From assembly GCA_002470465.1 (NCBI GenBank), contig DKMD01000002.1:53326-117325 (forward strand): a DNA stretch of 64,000 nt, read 5' to 3'. A program made the translations under genes and the position numbers. Every line of letters starts with the position of its first letter. Positions within the stretch are counted from its first letter, which is position 1. This DNA is from Pluralibacter sp. UBA7423. GTDB lineage: Bacteria > Pseudomonadota > Gammaproteobacteria > Enterobacterales > Enterobacteriaceae. The notes under the pieces were generated by a model. That model saw nothing but the letters and a program-made list of their open reading frames with translations. It did not search any database and had not been told where the DNA came from. Positions 1 to 10,924 of this stretch are shown one piece after another.

Positions 1-353
1 CCTTTGTGCGCAAGCATAGGGCCCAGCGGACGGCCACCCAGCAGGTGCATATGAATGTGGTAGACTTCCTGACCGCCGTGGCGGTTGCAGTTCACAATCA
101 GACGATAGCCCTCTTCAGCAATACCTTCCGCTTCAGCGATTTTCGCCGCCACCGTCATCATGCGTCCTAAGGCCAGTTCATGTTCAGCCGTGACGTCGTT
201 AACCGTGGGAATCAGCACGTTAGGGACGATCAGAATATGGCTTGGAGCCTGAGGCGAGATATCACGAAAAGCCGTCACCAGTTCATCCTGATAAACAATA
301 TTCGCCGGAATTTCACGACGAATGATTTTGCTGAAAATCGTTTCTTCTGCCAT
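1..353 (-). CDS. hinT: HinT purine nucleoside phosphoramidase (partial, C-terminus cut by window edge)
   Basis: HIT-family hydrolase of adenosine/guanosine phosphoramidates. The start at 353 gives [10 protein letters not shown], a typical HinT start. The histidine triad is seen near the end as YHIHMHLL, followed by the [13 protein letters not shown] tail that is characteristic of enterobacterial HinT. The family is about 119 residues and about 117 codons are visible, so only one or two residues and the stop lie outside the window. It is divergent from fhuE. The call rests on the catalytic motif plus conserved position; assignment is firm. Confidence 0.95.
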   Translation of the reverse strand, partial: MAEETIFSKIIRREIPANIVYQDELVTAFRDISPQAPSHILIVPNVLIPTVNDVTAEHELALGRMMTVAAKIAEAEGIAEEGYRLIVNCNRHGGQEVYHIHMHLLGGRPLGPMLAHK

Positions 354-560
354 GGTCTGTTCCTTTTTGTAGATGACCGTTTCGTCTTGGGTCTTTTACT
401 GACAACGTAAGAGTATGAGCGACTTACTTCATCTCTTTCAAGCCGTACCCGCTTTTTTCTTCCCCATTCCTGGATTGGCTGCTGGTTGCTTGAACACTCC
501 TCCTTTATTTCATCTCTCAGCAGATTTCAAAACAAAGTTTCAGGTGCACGCTTACATTTG

Positions 561-596
561 TTTACACCAGTAATATGAATGCGTATATTTCGCATT
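561..596 (+). promoter_or_regulatory. fhuE promoter with an inverted repeat over the -10 (candidate Fur operator)
   Basis: A -35-like TTTACA (561-566) lies 17 bp from a -10-like TATATT (584-589). The -10 sits inside a 19-bp inverted repeat, AATGCG-N7-CGCATT (578-596). fhuE is Fur-repressed in E. coli, and an operator over the -10 would fit, but the repeat matches the Fur consensus poorly, so the Fur identity is inference. The rest of the 296-bp hinT-fhuE gap shows nothing else clear. Confidence 0.45.
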
Positions 597-649
597 TGCA
601 TTTTCATGCAGCATCACACCTATAACACAGCCAACATAAGGGTTTATCG

Positions 650-2836
650 ATGTCTTTCACTTTTGACACCAGAGAGAAGCCGCAAAAACTGTCCATGTCG
701 CCTTCCCGCCTCGCCGCCTGCATAGCGTTCGCACTGTTGCCTGCCGCCGTTTATGCGGCAGATAACAGTAAAGAAGAAACGGTGGTGGTTGAAGGTACAG
801 CAGATAACGTATCCGATAACGCTCAGGATCAGGATTACAGCGTCAAGACCACCACCACTGGCACCAAACTTTTATTAGTGCCGCGCGACATTCCACAGTC
901 CGTGAGCGTGATCAGCCAGCAGCGCATGAAAGATCAGAATCTCCAGACCATCGGCCAGGTTCTGACCAATACGACCGGCGTCACGGCACAGGTTCAGGAC
1001 AGCGACCGTACGGTGTTTTATTCACGCGGCTTCTTCGTCAGCAACTATGCCTACGACGATTTGCCAACCTCCATCAGTGAAGTGTGGAACTTCGGCGACA
1101 CCGCCACCGACACCGCCATTTATGACCGCATCGAAGTGGTACGCGGGGCAACGGGCCTGATGAGCGGCACCGGCAACCCGGCGGCCTACGTCAATATGGT
1201 GCGCAAGCACGCCGACAGCCGTGATTTTCAGGGCAACGCCACCGTAAGCTACGGCAGCTGGGACAAACAGCGCTACGTGCTCGATTTACAGGCCCCTCTC
1301 GTGGAGTCCGGGAACGTGCGCGGGCGCGTAATTGCAGGCTATCAGGACAACGACTCCTGGATGGACAACTATCACTACCGCAAAAAGTTTCTTTACGGTG
1401 TTGTGGATGCCGACATAACCGACAGCACCACGCTGTCGCTCGGCTATGAATATCAGGAAAGCAGCACCGCCAATCCAACATGGGGCGGCCTGCCAACGTG
1501 GTATGCGGACGGCAGCAAAACCCATTACAACCGAAGCGACACCGTGGCACCGGACTGGGCATACTCCGACAAAGACAGCACCAAAGTCTTTGCCAACTTC
1601 ACCCAGCGCTTCGACAACGGCTGGGAAGCGCACGTTAACGGCATGCACGCTGAAACTAATTTCGATACCAAACTGATGTACATGTCCGGCTACCCGGACA
1701 AAGACACCGGCGGCGGAATGGTGGGCTACGGCGGCTGGAACCGCGGCGAACGTAAACAGGATGCGGTGGATGCCTTCCTACGCGGCGGCTTCGAGCTGTT
1801 TGGTCGCCAGCATGAAATGATGGTCGGCGGCAGCCTCAGCCACCAGCGTAACCATTACGACAACTCAATGCCCGACGCCCTCTATGGCATGGTCGATATC
1901 GGCAGCTTCAAAAACTGGAACAGTAATATTGCCGATCCGCAGTGGACTGCGTGGAAGCTCTACAGCAAAGATGATATCAACCAGTCTTCGGCGTATACCT
2001 CCGCGCGCTTCTCGCTGCTCGATCCGCTGCACCTGATCCTGGGTGCTCGCTATACCAACTACAACATCAAGTACAATCCGGCTGGCGCACCGGATACCCG
2101 TCTGGAAAGCACCAAAGATGACGTAACGCCGTATGCAGGCCTGGTCTATGACATCAACGAGGACTGGTCAGCGTATGCCAGCTATACCAATATCTTCCAG
2201 CCGCAGGACAAACGCGACGCCAACGGACGCTATCTCGATCCGACCACCGGTAAAAGCTACGAAGCTGGGGTTAAAGCCGACTGGTTCAACACTCGTCTGA
2301 CAACCTCGCTGGCGGTGTTCCGTATCGAGCAGGATCACGTGGCGAACAATACTTACACCTATTTGCCCAGCGGTGAATCCATCTATGAATCGCTCGATGG
2401 CGTGGTAAGTAAAGGGGTGGAGTTTGAACTGAACGGCGCGCTGACGGACAACTGGCAGCTCACCTTTGGCGCGACCCGCTACGTGGCGGAAGACAAAGAA
2501 GGTAATGCGGTCAGCTCCGATCAGCCACGCACGACGTTCAAATTGTTCACCCGCTACCAGCTGCCGATGCTGCCTGAGCTCTCTGTCGGCGGTGGTATGA
2601 ACTGGCAGAACAAAACCTGGGCGAAGGTCGACGGCGGGCCAAACGGCCGTGACTACATCGATCAGGGCAGCTACGGCCTGGTTAACCTCTTTAGCCGCTA
2701 TCAGGTGACGAAAAACTTTGCCCTGCAGGCTAACGTCAATAACCTGTTCGACAAAGAGTACTACGACTACGTTGGGTCCTATCTCGTGTATGGCGCACCG
2801 CTGAACTTCTCGGTATCTGCCAGCTACGACTTCTGA
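650..2836 (+). CDS. fhuE: FhuE-like TonB-dependent receptor for ferric coprogen / rhodotorulic acid
   Basis: Outer-membrane receptor, 728 residues, that takes up hydroxamate siderophores of the coprogen and rhodotorulic acid type using TonB energy. A signal peptide ends near residue 36 (AVYA). A TonB-box-like EETVVVEG follows at about 41-48, then a plug domain with RDIPQSV and VVRGATGLM-GTGNP, and a beta-barrel ending in a C-terminal Phe (SASYDF). The long N-terminus before the signal core matches the E. coli protein, and an AAGGG Shine-Dalgarno precedes the ATG at 650. An internal Met at residue 16 is an alternative start. Conserved position between hinT and ptsG supports orthology; similarity to E. 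coli FhuE looks moderate, so the exact ligand range is inferred. Confidence 0.9.
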   Translation: MSFTFDTREKPQKLSMSPSRLAACIAFALLPAAVYAADNSKEETVVVEGTADNVSDNAQDQDYSVKTTTTGTKLLLVPRDIPQSVSVISQQRMKDQNLQTIGQVLTNTTGVTAQVQDSDRTVFYSRGFFVSNYAYDDLPTSISEVWNFGDTATDTAIYDRIEVVRGATGLMSGTGNPAAYVNMVRKHADSRDFQGNATVSYGSWDKQRYVLDLQAPLVESGNVRGRVIAGYQDNDSWMDNYHYRKKFLYGVVDADITDSTTLSLGYEYQESSTANPTWGGLPTWYADGSKTHYNRSDTVAPDWAYSDKDSTKVFANFTQRFDNGWEAHVNGMHAETNFDTKLMYMSGYPDKDTGGGMVGYGGWNRGERKQDAVDAFLRGGFELFGRQHEMMVGGSLSHQRNHYDNSMPDALYGMVDIGSFKNWNSNIADPQWTAWKLYSKDDINQSSAYTSARFSLLDPLHLILGARYTNYNIKYNPAGAPDTRLESTKDDVTPYAGLVYDINEDWSAYASYTNIFQPQDKRDANGRYLDPTTGKSYEAGVKADWFNTRLTTSLAVFRIEQDHVANNTYTYLPSGESIYESLDGVVSKGVEFELNGALTDNWQLTFGATRYVAEDKEGNAVSSDQPRTTFKLFTRYQLPMLPELSVGGGMNWQNKTWAKVDGGPNGRDYIDQGSYGLVNLFSRYQVTKNFALQANVNNLFDKEYYDYVGSYLVYGAPLNFSVSASYDF

Positions 2837-2860
2837 GATTTACACCAGCTCCGAGCGGTC

Positions 2861-2945
2861 TGATGCCCTCACCCCGTCCCTCTCCCACGTGGAGAGGGTG
2901 CAAACACTAAAAACCTTCTCTGAAGAGAAGGTTTTGCAGTTTACC
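2861..2945. repeat. Composite intergenic repeat, copy A (REP-like hairpin plus terminator hairpin)
   Basis: A GCCCTCACCCC-type segment with the hairpin CCCTCTCC/GGAGAGGG is followed by TGCAAACA, a second hairpin AAACCTTCTC/GAGAAGGTTT and a TTTACC end. A near-identical arrangement is found at 34456-34538. The second hairpin with its T-run lies directly downstream of fhuE and probably ends that transcript. See the separate finding. Confidence 0.75.
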
Positions 2946-2950
2946 TCGTA

Positions 2951-2980
2951 AAAAAGGCAGCCTGATGGCTGCCTTTTCTT
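2951..2980 (-). terminator. Rho-independent terminator of ptsG
   Basis: Perfect 11-bp stem AAAAGGCAGCC/GGCTGCCTTTT with a 4-nt loop, just past the ptsG stop. On the minus strand it is followed by TTTTTTA; on the plus strand by TTTTCTTTTC, so it may also work for fhuE read-through. Confidence 0.9.
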
Positions 2981-2998
2981 TTCTCCCCAAATCACACC

Positions 2999-4435
2999 TT
3001 AGTTGTTGCGGATGTAATCATCCATTTCGGTTTTCAGGTTATCGGACTTGGTGCCGAAAATAGCCTGAACGCCGGAACCTGCAACAACCACACCTGCCGC
3101 GCCCAGTTTCTTCAGGCCAGCCTGGTCAACTTTTGCCACGTCGGCAACGCTGACACGCAGACGAGTGATACACGCGTCGAGGTTAGTGATGTTTTCTTTG
3201 CCGCCGAATGCCGCAATCAGAGCTGGGGCCATTTCACCGCCGGCTGCGCCTGCTTTGGACTCTTCGGTTGCATCTTCACGACCCGGGGTCTTCAGATCCA
3301 GCGCTTTAATCAGCACGCGGAACACGGTGTAATACACCGCTGCATAGCACAGACCAACGATCGGGAACAGCCACAGCTTGCTGCTGTTGCCAGACAGAAC
3401 GATGAAGTCGATCAGACCGTGGGAGAAGGACGTACCGTCACGCATACCCAGCAGGATACAGATTGGGAACGCCAGACCCGCCAGAATCGCGTGAATGATG
3501 TACAGGATCGGAGCCACGAACATGAAGGAGAATTCGATTGGCTCGGTGATACCGGTCAGGAATGAGGTCAGCGCAGCGGAGATCATGATCCCGCCCACTT
3601 TCGCGCGGTTCTCTGGTTTAGCAGAGTGCCAGATAGCGATAGCGGCAGCAGGCAGACCGTACATTTTGAACAGGAAGCCGCCAGACAGTTTACCTGCAGT
3701 CGGGTCACCAGCCATGTAGCGTGGGATGTCACCGTGGAACACCTGGCCTGCGGCGTTGGTGTATTCACCAATCTGCATCTGGAATGGAACGTTCCAGATA
3801 TGGTGCAGACCGAATGGCACCAGGCAACGCTCAATGAAGCCATAGATACCGAACGCAACAACCGGGTTCTGGTACGCAGCCCACTGAGAGAATTCCTGAA
3901 TAGCCGTACCAATTGGTGGCCAGATGAAGGACAGAACAACACCCAGGAAGATAGCCGTCAGGCCGGAGATAATCGGAACAAAGCGTTTGCCCGCAAAGAA
4001 GCCCAGGTACTCTGGCAGCTTGATGCGGTAGAAACGGTTGAACATGTAGGCAGCAATAGCACCAGCGATGATACCGCCGAGAACACCAGTATCGGCCAGG
4101 TGTTTCGCTGCGATCTCTTCTGCAGGTAAATGCAGAACCAGCGGTGCAACCACGGCCATGGTTTTCACCATGATGCCATAAGCAACAACCGATGCCAGCG
4201 CAGATACGCCGTCGTTATTGGTAAAGCCCAGCGCCACACCGATAGCGAAGATAAGCGGCATGTTGGCGAAGACAGAACCGCCCGCTTCCGCCATAACATG
4301 GGAAACGACGGCTGGCAGCCAGCTGAAGTTTGCAGAACCGACGCCCAGCAGGATACCTGCGATAGGAAGAACGGATACTGGCAGCATCAGCGATTTACCG
4401 ACCTTCTGCAGGTTAGCAAATGCATTCTTGAACAT
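2999..4435 (-). CDS. ptsG: Glucose-specific PTS permease, EIICB-Glc
   Basis: Inner-membrane permease (478 residues) that imports and phosphorylates glucose. The N-terminal IIC membrane domain spans about 1-390 ([20 protein letters not shown], with the conserved [12 protein letters not shown] stretch). A linker leads to the IIB domain, where the phosphorylated cysteine lies in [10 protein letters not shown] (about residue 421). The open frame runs 28 codons further upstream, but the start at 4435 is chosen because it has AGGAG at the right distance and matches the E. coli protein. The upstream part is the conserved ptsG leader. Monocistronic, with its own terminator. Expected control by Mlc, CRP and the SgrS small RNA; sites for these are listed separately. 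Confidence 0.97.
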   Translation of the reverse strand: MFKNAFANLQKVGKSLMLPVSVLPIAGILLGVGSANFSWLPAVVSHVMAEAGGSVFANMPLIFAIGVALGFTNNDGVSALASVVAYGIMVKTMAVVAPLVLHLPAEEIAAKHLADTGVLGGIIAGAIAAYMFNRFYRIKLPEYLGFFAGKRFVPIISGLTAIFLGVVLSFIWPPIGTAIQEFSQWAAYQNPVVAFGIYGFIERCLVPFGLHHIWNVPFQMQIGEYTNAAGQVFHGDIPRYMAGDPTAGKLSGGFLFKMYGLPAAAIAIWHSAKPENRAKVGGIMISAALTSFLTGITEPIEFSFMFVAPILYIIHAILAGLAFPICILLGMRDGTSFSHGLIDFIVLSGNSSKLWLFPIVGLCYAAVYYTVFRVLIKALDLKTPGREDATEESKAGAAGGEMAPALIAAFGGKENITNLDACITRLRVSVADVAKVDQAGLKKLGAAGVVVAGSGVQAIFGTKSDNLKTEMDDYIRNN

Positions 4436-4455
4436 AATTGAGAGTGCTCCTGAGT
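4436..4455 (-). promoter_or_regulatory. SgrS small-RNA pairing site over the ptsG ribosome-binding site
   Basis: The 20 nt just before the ptsG ATG read ACTCAGGAGCACTCTCAATT on the minus strand. This is the segment that SgrS pairs with in E. coli during glucose-phosphate stress, and it includes the Shine-Dalgarno. Conservation suggests the same control here; sgrS itself is not in the window. Confidence 0.7.
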
Positions 4456-4530
4456 ATTTGTGCTTTTTCACGCTTTCACGCATTGGCGAAGGGGGAGAAC
4501 TTCGCCGTGTACAGGACATCTGAGTGTCCT

Positions 4531-4587
4531 TTTATTTATTACGCAGAGTAAAATAATTCGGATTATTTTTGTTTGACAGCCATCACG
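4531..4587 (-). promoter_or_regulatory. ptsG operator region: Mlc site and CRP site
   Basis: On the minus strand, positions 4558-4531 contain ATTATTTTACTCTGCGTAAT, essentially the E. coli ptsG Mlc operator next to the start of transcription. Upstream, 4587-4572 reads CGTGATGGCTGTCAAA, a CRP half-site pair (GTGA-N6-TCA) at the same place as in E. coli. Identification is by recalled similarity. Confidence 0.65.
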
Positions 4588-4733
4588 TTTCAGCCAGCAA
4601 TCGCAGAAATCCTTGCACTATTTTACAAAAGTTGTTTCTGAGCGTTACAAACGGGACGTACACCGCCCTTTTTGAGGCGGTGAACTTTACTCGCTTTAAA
4701 TATTAATTACGAGCTTTAAAATAAGCTGACGAA

Positions 4734-5528
4734 TCAGGCAGATTGCAGGCGGGCGGGGTCGATCTGGAAGAGCGCGGCGAAGTTTTCGGTGGTCTGTTGC
4801 GCCAGTTGCTCAAGCGACACCCCTTTCAGCACGGCCATGTACTCTGCAACATCGCGAGTCATCGCCGGCTGGTTCTCTTTCCCACGGTGCGGTACCGGTG
4901 CCAGGTACGGTGAATCCGTTTCCACCAGAATCCTGTCGAGAGGCACATAACGTGCCGCATCGCGCAGTTGCTCAGCATTGCGGAACGTCACGATGCCGGA
5001 AAACGAGATATAGAAGCCCAGATCGAGCAGCTTGCCCGCCGTCTCTTTGTCCTCTGTGAAACAGTGTAGTACGCCTCCGCAATCCGTCACTTTTTCATCG
5101 CGCAGGATCGCCAGCGTGTCTTCCCGTGCATCCCGCGTATGAACGATGACCGGTTTGTTCAGCTCACGACCAATACGGATATGATGCGCGAAAGACTCCT
5201 GCTGACGGAGTTTAGTTTCCGGCGTGTAATAATAATCGAGGCCCGTTTCCCCCAACGCGACTACGCCCTCTTCCGCCGCCATCCGGCGAAGGTCTGCAAC
5301 ATCATAGCTTTCATCCTGGTTCAGCGGGTGAACGCCGCAGGAAAACACAACGTTGTTCCGCGTACCGACCAGATCGCGCATCCCGCGGTATCCCGGCAAA
5401 GTGGTTGCAACCGCCAGACAGAACTTCACGTCGCGCGCCGCGGCTTTCGCCAGCACGTCGTCCACGTCTTTGTGCAGGGACTGATAATCGAGGCCATCGA
5501 GATGGCAGTGCGAGTCGACTAAGAACAT
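4734..5528 (-). CDS. ycfH: TatD-family metal-dependent hydrolase YcfH
   Basis: 264-residue TIM-barrel hydrolase of the TatD/YcfH family (putative metal-dependent DNase or deacylase; physiological substrate not settled). Metal ligands are visible: DSHCHLD near the N-terminus (two His), GETGLDYYY (Glu, about 92), IVHTRD and LHCFTED (His), and VETDSPYLAP (Asp, about 203). The start at 5528 (MFLVDSHCH) matches the family and has AGAGAG upstream; the frame opens 24 codons earlier, into holB. It is last in the tmk-holB-ycfH group, 37 bp after holB. Confidence 0.93.
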   Translation of the reverse strand: MFLVDSHCHLDGLDYQSLHKDVDDVLAKAAARDVKFCLAVATTLPGYRGMRDLVGTRNNVVFSCGVHPLNQDESYDVADLRRMAAEEGVVALGETGLDYYYTPETKLRQQESFAHHIRIGRELNKPVIVHTRDAREDTLAILRDEKVTDCGGVLHCFTEDKETAGKLLDLGFYISFSGIVTFRNAEQLRDAARYVPLDRILVETDSPYLAPVPHRGKENQPAMTRDVAEYMAVLKGVSLEQLAQQTTENFAALFQIDPARLQSA

Positions 5529-5565
5529 GATGTCTCTCTTAATATTGTCTTTATACAGGTGATGT

Positions 5566-6570
5566 TTAATGGAATGGCGTCGGCAGCGGGCTCGTAGCAT
5601 GGAGCCAGTGTTCCCAGCGCAGCAGGCGATCGTTGAGCATGAGCTCCCGGTTGAGTCCGGTAACGCTCTGGAGCTGCTCCCGACACTCGCAGGCGTCGCG
5701 GGCCATTGCCTGCAAGCGCGCTGCGGAAACCTGACCCGCCACTCGCTGAATCAGCGGCCCGGCATCCACATTGGTTAACAATGTAATGCCCTGCTGCATT
5801 TTTTGCGCATCCAGCAGCAGCGAAGTCAGCCAGTAAAGCCGCTCCGCTACGTTGTCGTTATTAAGCACCGGCAGCAGCGAAAGCCAGTCACCGCTTTGCA
5901 GCGCGCCATCCAGCGCAGCGCAGAGCTGCTGACGGGCAGCAGAATGTTTTTCCTCAAGCAGTTCGAGCGCGGCTGCAGGCGCACCTGCGGTTAAGCGTAA
6001 GGCCGTCAGCAGGCTCTCTTGTGACATTGTCACTTCCCGACCGAGCCAGGCCAGACCGTAATTTTCAGCCGGCGGGGCGAGATGGAAATGGCGACAGCGG
6101 CTACGCAAGGTGGCAAGCAGCCGGGCGGGCTCTTCACATTGCAGGAAGAACCAGGTGTTTTCCGGCGGTTCTTCCAGGGTTTTCAGCAGAGCATTCGCTG
6201 CGGCCTCTGTCAGCAAGGCCGCATCGCTCAACCAAACGACCTTCGCCCCACCAAGCCGGGCACGCTCATACAATTTTTCGGTAACGTCACGTACCGCGTC
6301 GATGCCAAGCGTACTCTTACCTTTTTCAGGCTCAAGCTGATAGTAGTCGGGATGCGTGCCCGCCTGCATTAGCTGGCAGCTGTGACATTTCCCGCAGCTT
6401 TTTTGGCCTTCCGGTGTGTGGCACATCTGGAAGCGCACCAGCGCATAGACCAGCGCCTCCGCACCCAGGCCGGGCAACGCCTGCACTAACAGCGCGTGGT
6501 GACCACGACCGGACTGGTAGCGGGTGACCAGCTGTTCAAACGGCGGGCGCAGCCACGGATACCATTTCAT
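5566..6570 (-). CDS. holB: DNA polymerase III subunit delta prime
   Basis: Subunit of the clamp-loader complex, 334 residues. It shows the four-cysteine zinc module ([16 protein letters not shown], about residues 50-65) and the SRC motif (LRSRCRHF) of clamp-loader AAA+ subunits. The P-loop region ([10 protein letters not shown]) is degenerate, as expected for delta prime, which does not hydrolyse ATP. Its ATG overlaps the tmk stop by 4 bp, which implies translational coupling. Order tmk-holB-ycfH as in E. coli. Confidence 0.96.
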   Translation of the reverse strand: MKWYPWLRPPFEQLVTRYQSGRGHHALLVQALPGLGAEALVYALVRFQMCHTPEGQKSCGKCHSCQLMQAGTHPDYYQLEPEKGKSTLGIDAVRDVTEKLYERARLGGAKVVWLSDAALLTEAAANALLKTLEEPPENTWFFLQCEEPARLLATLRSRCRHFHLAPPAENYGLAWLGREVTMSQESLLTALRLTAGAPAAALELLEEKHSAARQQLCAALDGALQSGDWLSLLPVLNNDNVAERLYWLTSLLLDAQKMQQGITLLTNVDAGPLIQRVAGQVSAARLQAMARDACECREQLQSVTGLNRELMLNDRLLRWEHWLHATSPLPTPFH

Positions 6571-7208
6571 GCGCCCTGCTCCTCAACCCAGGCGGCCAGC
6601 ATGCTGCGAATATCCTGCATCACTGTTTCAAGCGGCTGCGTCGCGTCAATGGTACGAATAGTCGGATCCTGCGCAGCCAGCTCCAGATAACGGGCGCGGG
6701 TGCGATGGAAGAAGTTGAAGGATTCCTGCTCAATACGATCGAGATCGCCGCGAGCTCGGGCACGCTTTAGACCCACTTCCGGCGTAACGTCGAGGTAGAG
6801 CGTAAGGTCCGGGCGGAAATCACCGAGTACCGCATCACGCAGCGTGGTGAGCAAGTGCTGATCGATACCACGTCCGCCGCCCTGATACGCCTGCGTTGAG
6901 AGATCGTGGCGATCGCCAATCACCCATTTGCCTTCAGCCAGCGCCGGTTTAATGACTGTTTCAACAAGCTGTACACGAGCGGCATAGAACATCAGCACTT
7001 CCGCTTTATCAGTAATGACTTCATCGCCGACGGATTTGATATCCAGCACCAGGCTACGCAGTTTTTCCGCCAGCACGGTGCCACCAGGTTCGCGGGTGAA
7101 CACCAGCTCACGGATGCCCATCTGCTCGAGGGTTTCCACTACCAGATTACGCGCGGTGGTTTTCCCTGCGCCTTCCAGGCCTTCGATGACGATATATTTA
7201 CTGCGCAT
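6567..7208 (-). CDS. tmk: Thymidylate kinase
   Basis: Phosphorylates dTMP to dTDP for DNA synthesis; 213 residues. The P-loop GLEGAGKTT lies at about 9-17, followed by the TREPGG motif, the DRHDLST motif and a lid segment rich in Arg ([10 protein letters not shown]), as in the enterobacterial type II enzyme. The start at 7208 lies inside the end of mltG (11-bp overlap), and the stop overlaps holB by 4 bp, so the three genes are probably one transcript. Confidence 0.97.
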   Translation of the reverse strand: MRSKYIVIEGLEGAGKTTARNLVVETLEQMGIRELVFTREPGGTVLAEKLRSLVLDIKSVGDEVITDKAEVLMFYAARVQLVETVIKPALAEGKWVIGDRHDLSTQAYQGGGRGIDQHLLTTLRDAVLGDFRPDLTLYLDVTPEVGLKRARARGDLDRIEQESFNFFHRTRARYLELAAQDPTIRTIDATQPLETVMQDIRSMLAAWVEEQGA

Positions 7209-8220
7209 TTTTTTCCTTAAGTACTTTCAGGTAATCCTGCACCGAGCGGTTATGGCTCGCGAGATTGGTATTAAAAGTGTGCCCGCCTTTGCCGTCGGCC
7301 ACAAAATAGAGATACGGCGTTTTTGCCGGATGCGCGGCAGCATTCAATGAGGCCTCACCCGGCGTGGCAATCGGACCTGGCGGCATTCCGGCAATGACGT
7401 AGGTATTGTACGCCGTTGGCGTCTCGAGATCCTTGCGGTTCAGTTTGCCATTATAGCTTTCACCCATGCCGTAGATCACGGTCGGGTCGGTTTGCAGACG
7501 CATGCCGATACGCAGGCGGTTGATGAACACAGACGCGACTTTGTCGCGCTCAGCGGCAACGGCAGTCTCTTTTTCGACGATCGAAGCCATGGTCATCAGC
7601 TGGTTTTTATCCTGATACGGCAGGTTGTCCGTCCGTCCTTCCCAGGCCTCATCAACTGCCTTCACCATTTTCTGATGCGCGCGCTTGAGGATCTGGATAT
7701 CCGTGGTGTTGGCCGTGTACATCCAGGTATCTGGCCAGAACCAGCCTTCCACCCAGTCGGCATGCTCCAGCTTCAGCGCTTCGGCAACGGTGGCATAGCT
7801 GTCGTCTTTCAGCGTGTGCCTGACGTAAGGCGCTTCTCGCAGCTGTTTAAGGTAATCGCTGACGCGCATTCCTTCGATAAAGCGCAACGGGAACTGAGCC
7901 TCTTTTCCGCTGGCCAGAAGCTGCAGCATATCGCGCACGCTCATCCCTGGCGTCAGGCGATAAGTACCGGCTTTAAAGTGAGAGAGCTCTGGCTCAACGC
8001 GAAGCAACCACTGAAATACGCGCGGACGATTAATGATTTTTTCCACATAAAGGGAATCCCCCAACGCCATACGACCAGTACCGGCCTTGAGGGTAAAAAT
8101 AGTGTCTTCTTTAATCAGAATTTTGCTTGTCGCAAACTCACGAACTTTCCACATTCCGACGCCAGCGGCAAGGACAAACGCAACCAACAGCAGGAGGACA
8201 AACCGAAACATTTTCTTCAT
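7198..8220 (-). CDS. mltG: Endolytic murein transglycosylase MltG
   Basis: Inner-membrane lytic transglycosylase (340 residues) that cuts nascent glycan strands and sets their length. One N-terminal membrane helix (about residues 5-25, [17 protein letters not shown]) is followed by a periplasmic YceG domain. The catalytic Glu is in [19 protein letters not shown] (about 218), followed by VFINRL. The ATG overlaps the pabC stop by 4 bp, and its 3' end overlaps tmk. The pabC-mltG-tmk order is standard in enterobacteria. Confidence 0.95.
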   Translation of the reverse strand: MKKMFRFVLLLLVAFVLAAGVGMWKVREFATSKILIKEDTIFTLKAGTGRMALGDSLYVEKIINRPRVFQWLLRVEPELSHFKAGTYRLTPGMSVRDMLQLLASGKEAQFPLRFIEGMRVSDYLKQLREAPYVRHTLKDDSYATVAEALKLEHADWVEGWFWPDTWMYTANTTDIQILKRAHQKMVKAVDEAWEGRTDNLPYQDKNQLMTMASIVEKETAVAAERDKVASVFINRLRIGMRLQTDPTVIYGMGESYNGKLNRKDLETPTAYNTYVIAGMPPGPIATPGEASLNAAAHPAKTPYLYFVADGKGGHTFNTNLASHNRSVQDYLKVLKEKNAQ

Positions 8221-9032
8221 GACTTCTTCGACTGCTCACAAAGGGGGGCCAAAAATTCAAACAGCTCGCGCGACAGATAGCGAGCCTCAGCAAACTGGTT
8301 TACGGGCACAACGGGCATCAGCGCATTGCAGATCAGCACTTCATCAGCCTGACGAACGGCATCCTCCCGGGCACTGACTTCGACAACGTGAAAACGACTT
8401 TGTGCCAGTACGGAGAGACAATGCTGCCGCATGATACCGTTAACGCCAGCGTGCTCCATGCGAGGAGTAAATACGGTATTCCCGGCTCGCCAGAATAAAT
8501 TAGCCGCACAGCATTCCGTAACCCAGCCTTCGCTGTCAAGCACCAGAGCCTCATCGGCCTGCGTCTGCTCAAGTTGCGCGCGAATCAGCACCTGCTCCAG
8601 GCGGTTGAGATGCTTGAGGCCAGCCAGCATCGGGTTACGCCCGAGTCTGACCGGGCTTAGCGCAAGCGTAATACCTTGCTGCCGCCACTGGGGATAATGT
8701 GCCGGTGCGGGAGAGAGGCTAAGAATACGCGTTGGGGAATAACACGCCGAAGGGCTGTAGCCCCGGCCCCCTTTTCCACGGGTGATAATGACTTTCAGCA
8801 CGCCATCCTGCTGTGTCTGCGCAAGCGCGCGCATTTCCTGGCTGAGCGTGGGCCACTCAGAAAAAGGGATCAGGAGTGCGCGGCAGGTATTCTGCAACCT
8901 TTGCAGGTGTTGCTCTAAAAACTCGGGAACGCCACGCGAGATGCGGACCGTGGTAAAACAGCCATCACCAAACTGGACGCCGCGGTCACTCGCGGCAAGT
9001 GAATCCTGTTCCACACCATTAATCAAGACCAT
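8217..9032 (-). CDS. pabC: Aminodeoxychorismate lyase
   Basis: PLP enzyme of folate synthesis that converts 4-amino-4-deoxychorismate to p-aminobenzoate and pyruvate. 271 residues with class IV aminotransferase features: [14 protein letters not shown] at the N-terminus, the PLP lysine in [11 protein letters not shown], and the [16 protein letters not shown] segment. Starts at 9032 (MVLINGVEQ); the stop overlaps mltG. It lies 112 bp after fabF, with the fabF terminator between, so it may rely on read-through or its own promoter. Confidence 0.95.
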   Translation of the reverse strand: MVLINGVEQDSLAASDRGVQFGDGCFTTVRISRGVPEFLEQHLQRLQNTCRALLIPFSEWPTLSQEMRALAQTQQDGVLKVIITRGKGGRGYSPSACYSPTRILSLSPAPAHYPQWRQQGITLALSPVRLGRNPMLAGLKHLNRLEQVLIRAQLEQTQADEALVLDSEGWVTECCAANLFWRAGNTVFTPRMEHAGVNGIMRQHCLSVLAQSRFHVVEVSAREDAVRQADEVLICNALMPVVPVNQFAEARYLSRELFEFLAPLCEQSKKS

Positions 9033-9104
9033 CGCAGCTCCTTATCAGTGGCCCGTAAGTCTGGCAGGGGGAACACGGGATCTCAAGCGGAAAAAACGCA
9101 AAGA

Positions 9105-9127
9105 AAAGGCCTGCATGGCAGGCCTTT
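9105..9127 (-). terminator. Terminator downstream of fabF
   Basis: 10-bp perfect stem AAAGGCCTGC/GCAGGCCTTT with a 3-nt loop, 18 bp past the fabF stop. The minus strand continues TTCTTTGCG, a modest U-tract, so read-through into pabC is likely. Confidence 0.8.
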
Positions 9128-9144
9128 ATCATCAGGGCGAATCA

Positions 9145-10443
<1,299 letters not shown>

Positions 10444-10444
10444 T

Positions 10445-10466
10445 CAGGCGGTCGAGTGACCGCCTG
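10445..10466 (-). terminator. Attenuating terminator between acpP and fabF
   Basis: 9-bp perfect stem CAGGCGGTC/GACCGCCTG just after the acpP stop, followed on the minus strand by AGTTTTATCTGTT. It would let the abundant acpP message end here while some transcripts continue into fabF. Confidence 0.75.
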
Positions 10467-10477
10467 GAGATGTTCAC

Positions 10478-10714
10478 TTACGCCTGGTGGCCGTTGATGT
10501 AATCAATGGCAGCCTGAACGGTGGTGATTTTCTCAGCTTCTTCGTCCGGAATCTCAGTATCAAACTCTTCTTCCAGAGCCATTACCAGCTCAACGGTGTC
10601 AAGAGAATCAGCGCCCAGGTCTTCAACGAAAGATGCGGAGTTAACAACTTCTTCCTGCTTAACGCCCAGCTGTTCGCCGATAATTTTCTTAACGCGTTCT
10701 TCGATAGTGCTCAT
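10478..10714 (-). CDS. acpP: Acyl carrier protein
   Basis: 78-residue acidic carrier of growing acyl chains. The phosphopantetheine serine is in [10 protein letters not shown] (Ser-37 counting Met). Sequence is nearly identical to E. coli ACP throughout ([17 protein letters not shown] to YINGHQA). It has its own promoter space of 210 bp upstream, after fabG, and a terminator-like hairpin downstream, consistent with its very high expression. Confidence 0.99.
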   Translation of the reverse strand: MSTIEERVKKIIGEQLGVKQEEVVNSASFVEDLGADSLDTVELVMALEEEFDTEIPDEEAEKITTVQAAIDYINGHQA

Positions 10715-10857
10715 ACTCTTAAATTTCCTATCAAAACTCGCTTTCGCGATGGTTTTCGTAGTGTATAAAATGTTGAAAAATTTGCAACTAAATCCCGGCA
10801 GGTCTTACCACGATTTTACGCTATTTTGCGGGTGTTTGCCCTCATAACGCAAATCAT

Positions 10858-10918
10858 TTTGCACATATTGCTGCTCAGAATCGCACAGAGTGCGCGGTTC
10901 CTGAGCATTTTGTGCAAA
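10858..10918. other. Nested inverted repeat between fabG and acpP
   Basis: Outer arms TTTGCACA (10858-10865) and TGTGCAAA (10911-10918) enclose inner arms GCTCAG (10873-10878) and CTGAGC (10901-10906), with a further TCGCA/TGCG pair at the tip. It starts 7 bp past the fabG stop and could act as a 3' processing or termination structure; no strong U-tract follows. Confidence 0.55.
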
Positions 10919-10924
10919 CTACGG

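Noticed and set aside
4436..4519. 28-codon upstream extension of ptsG
   Set aside because: It is the conserved ptsG leader that contains the SgrS site and Shine-Dalgarno.
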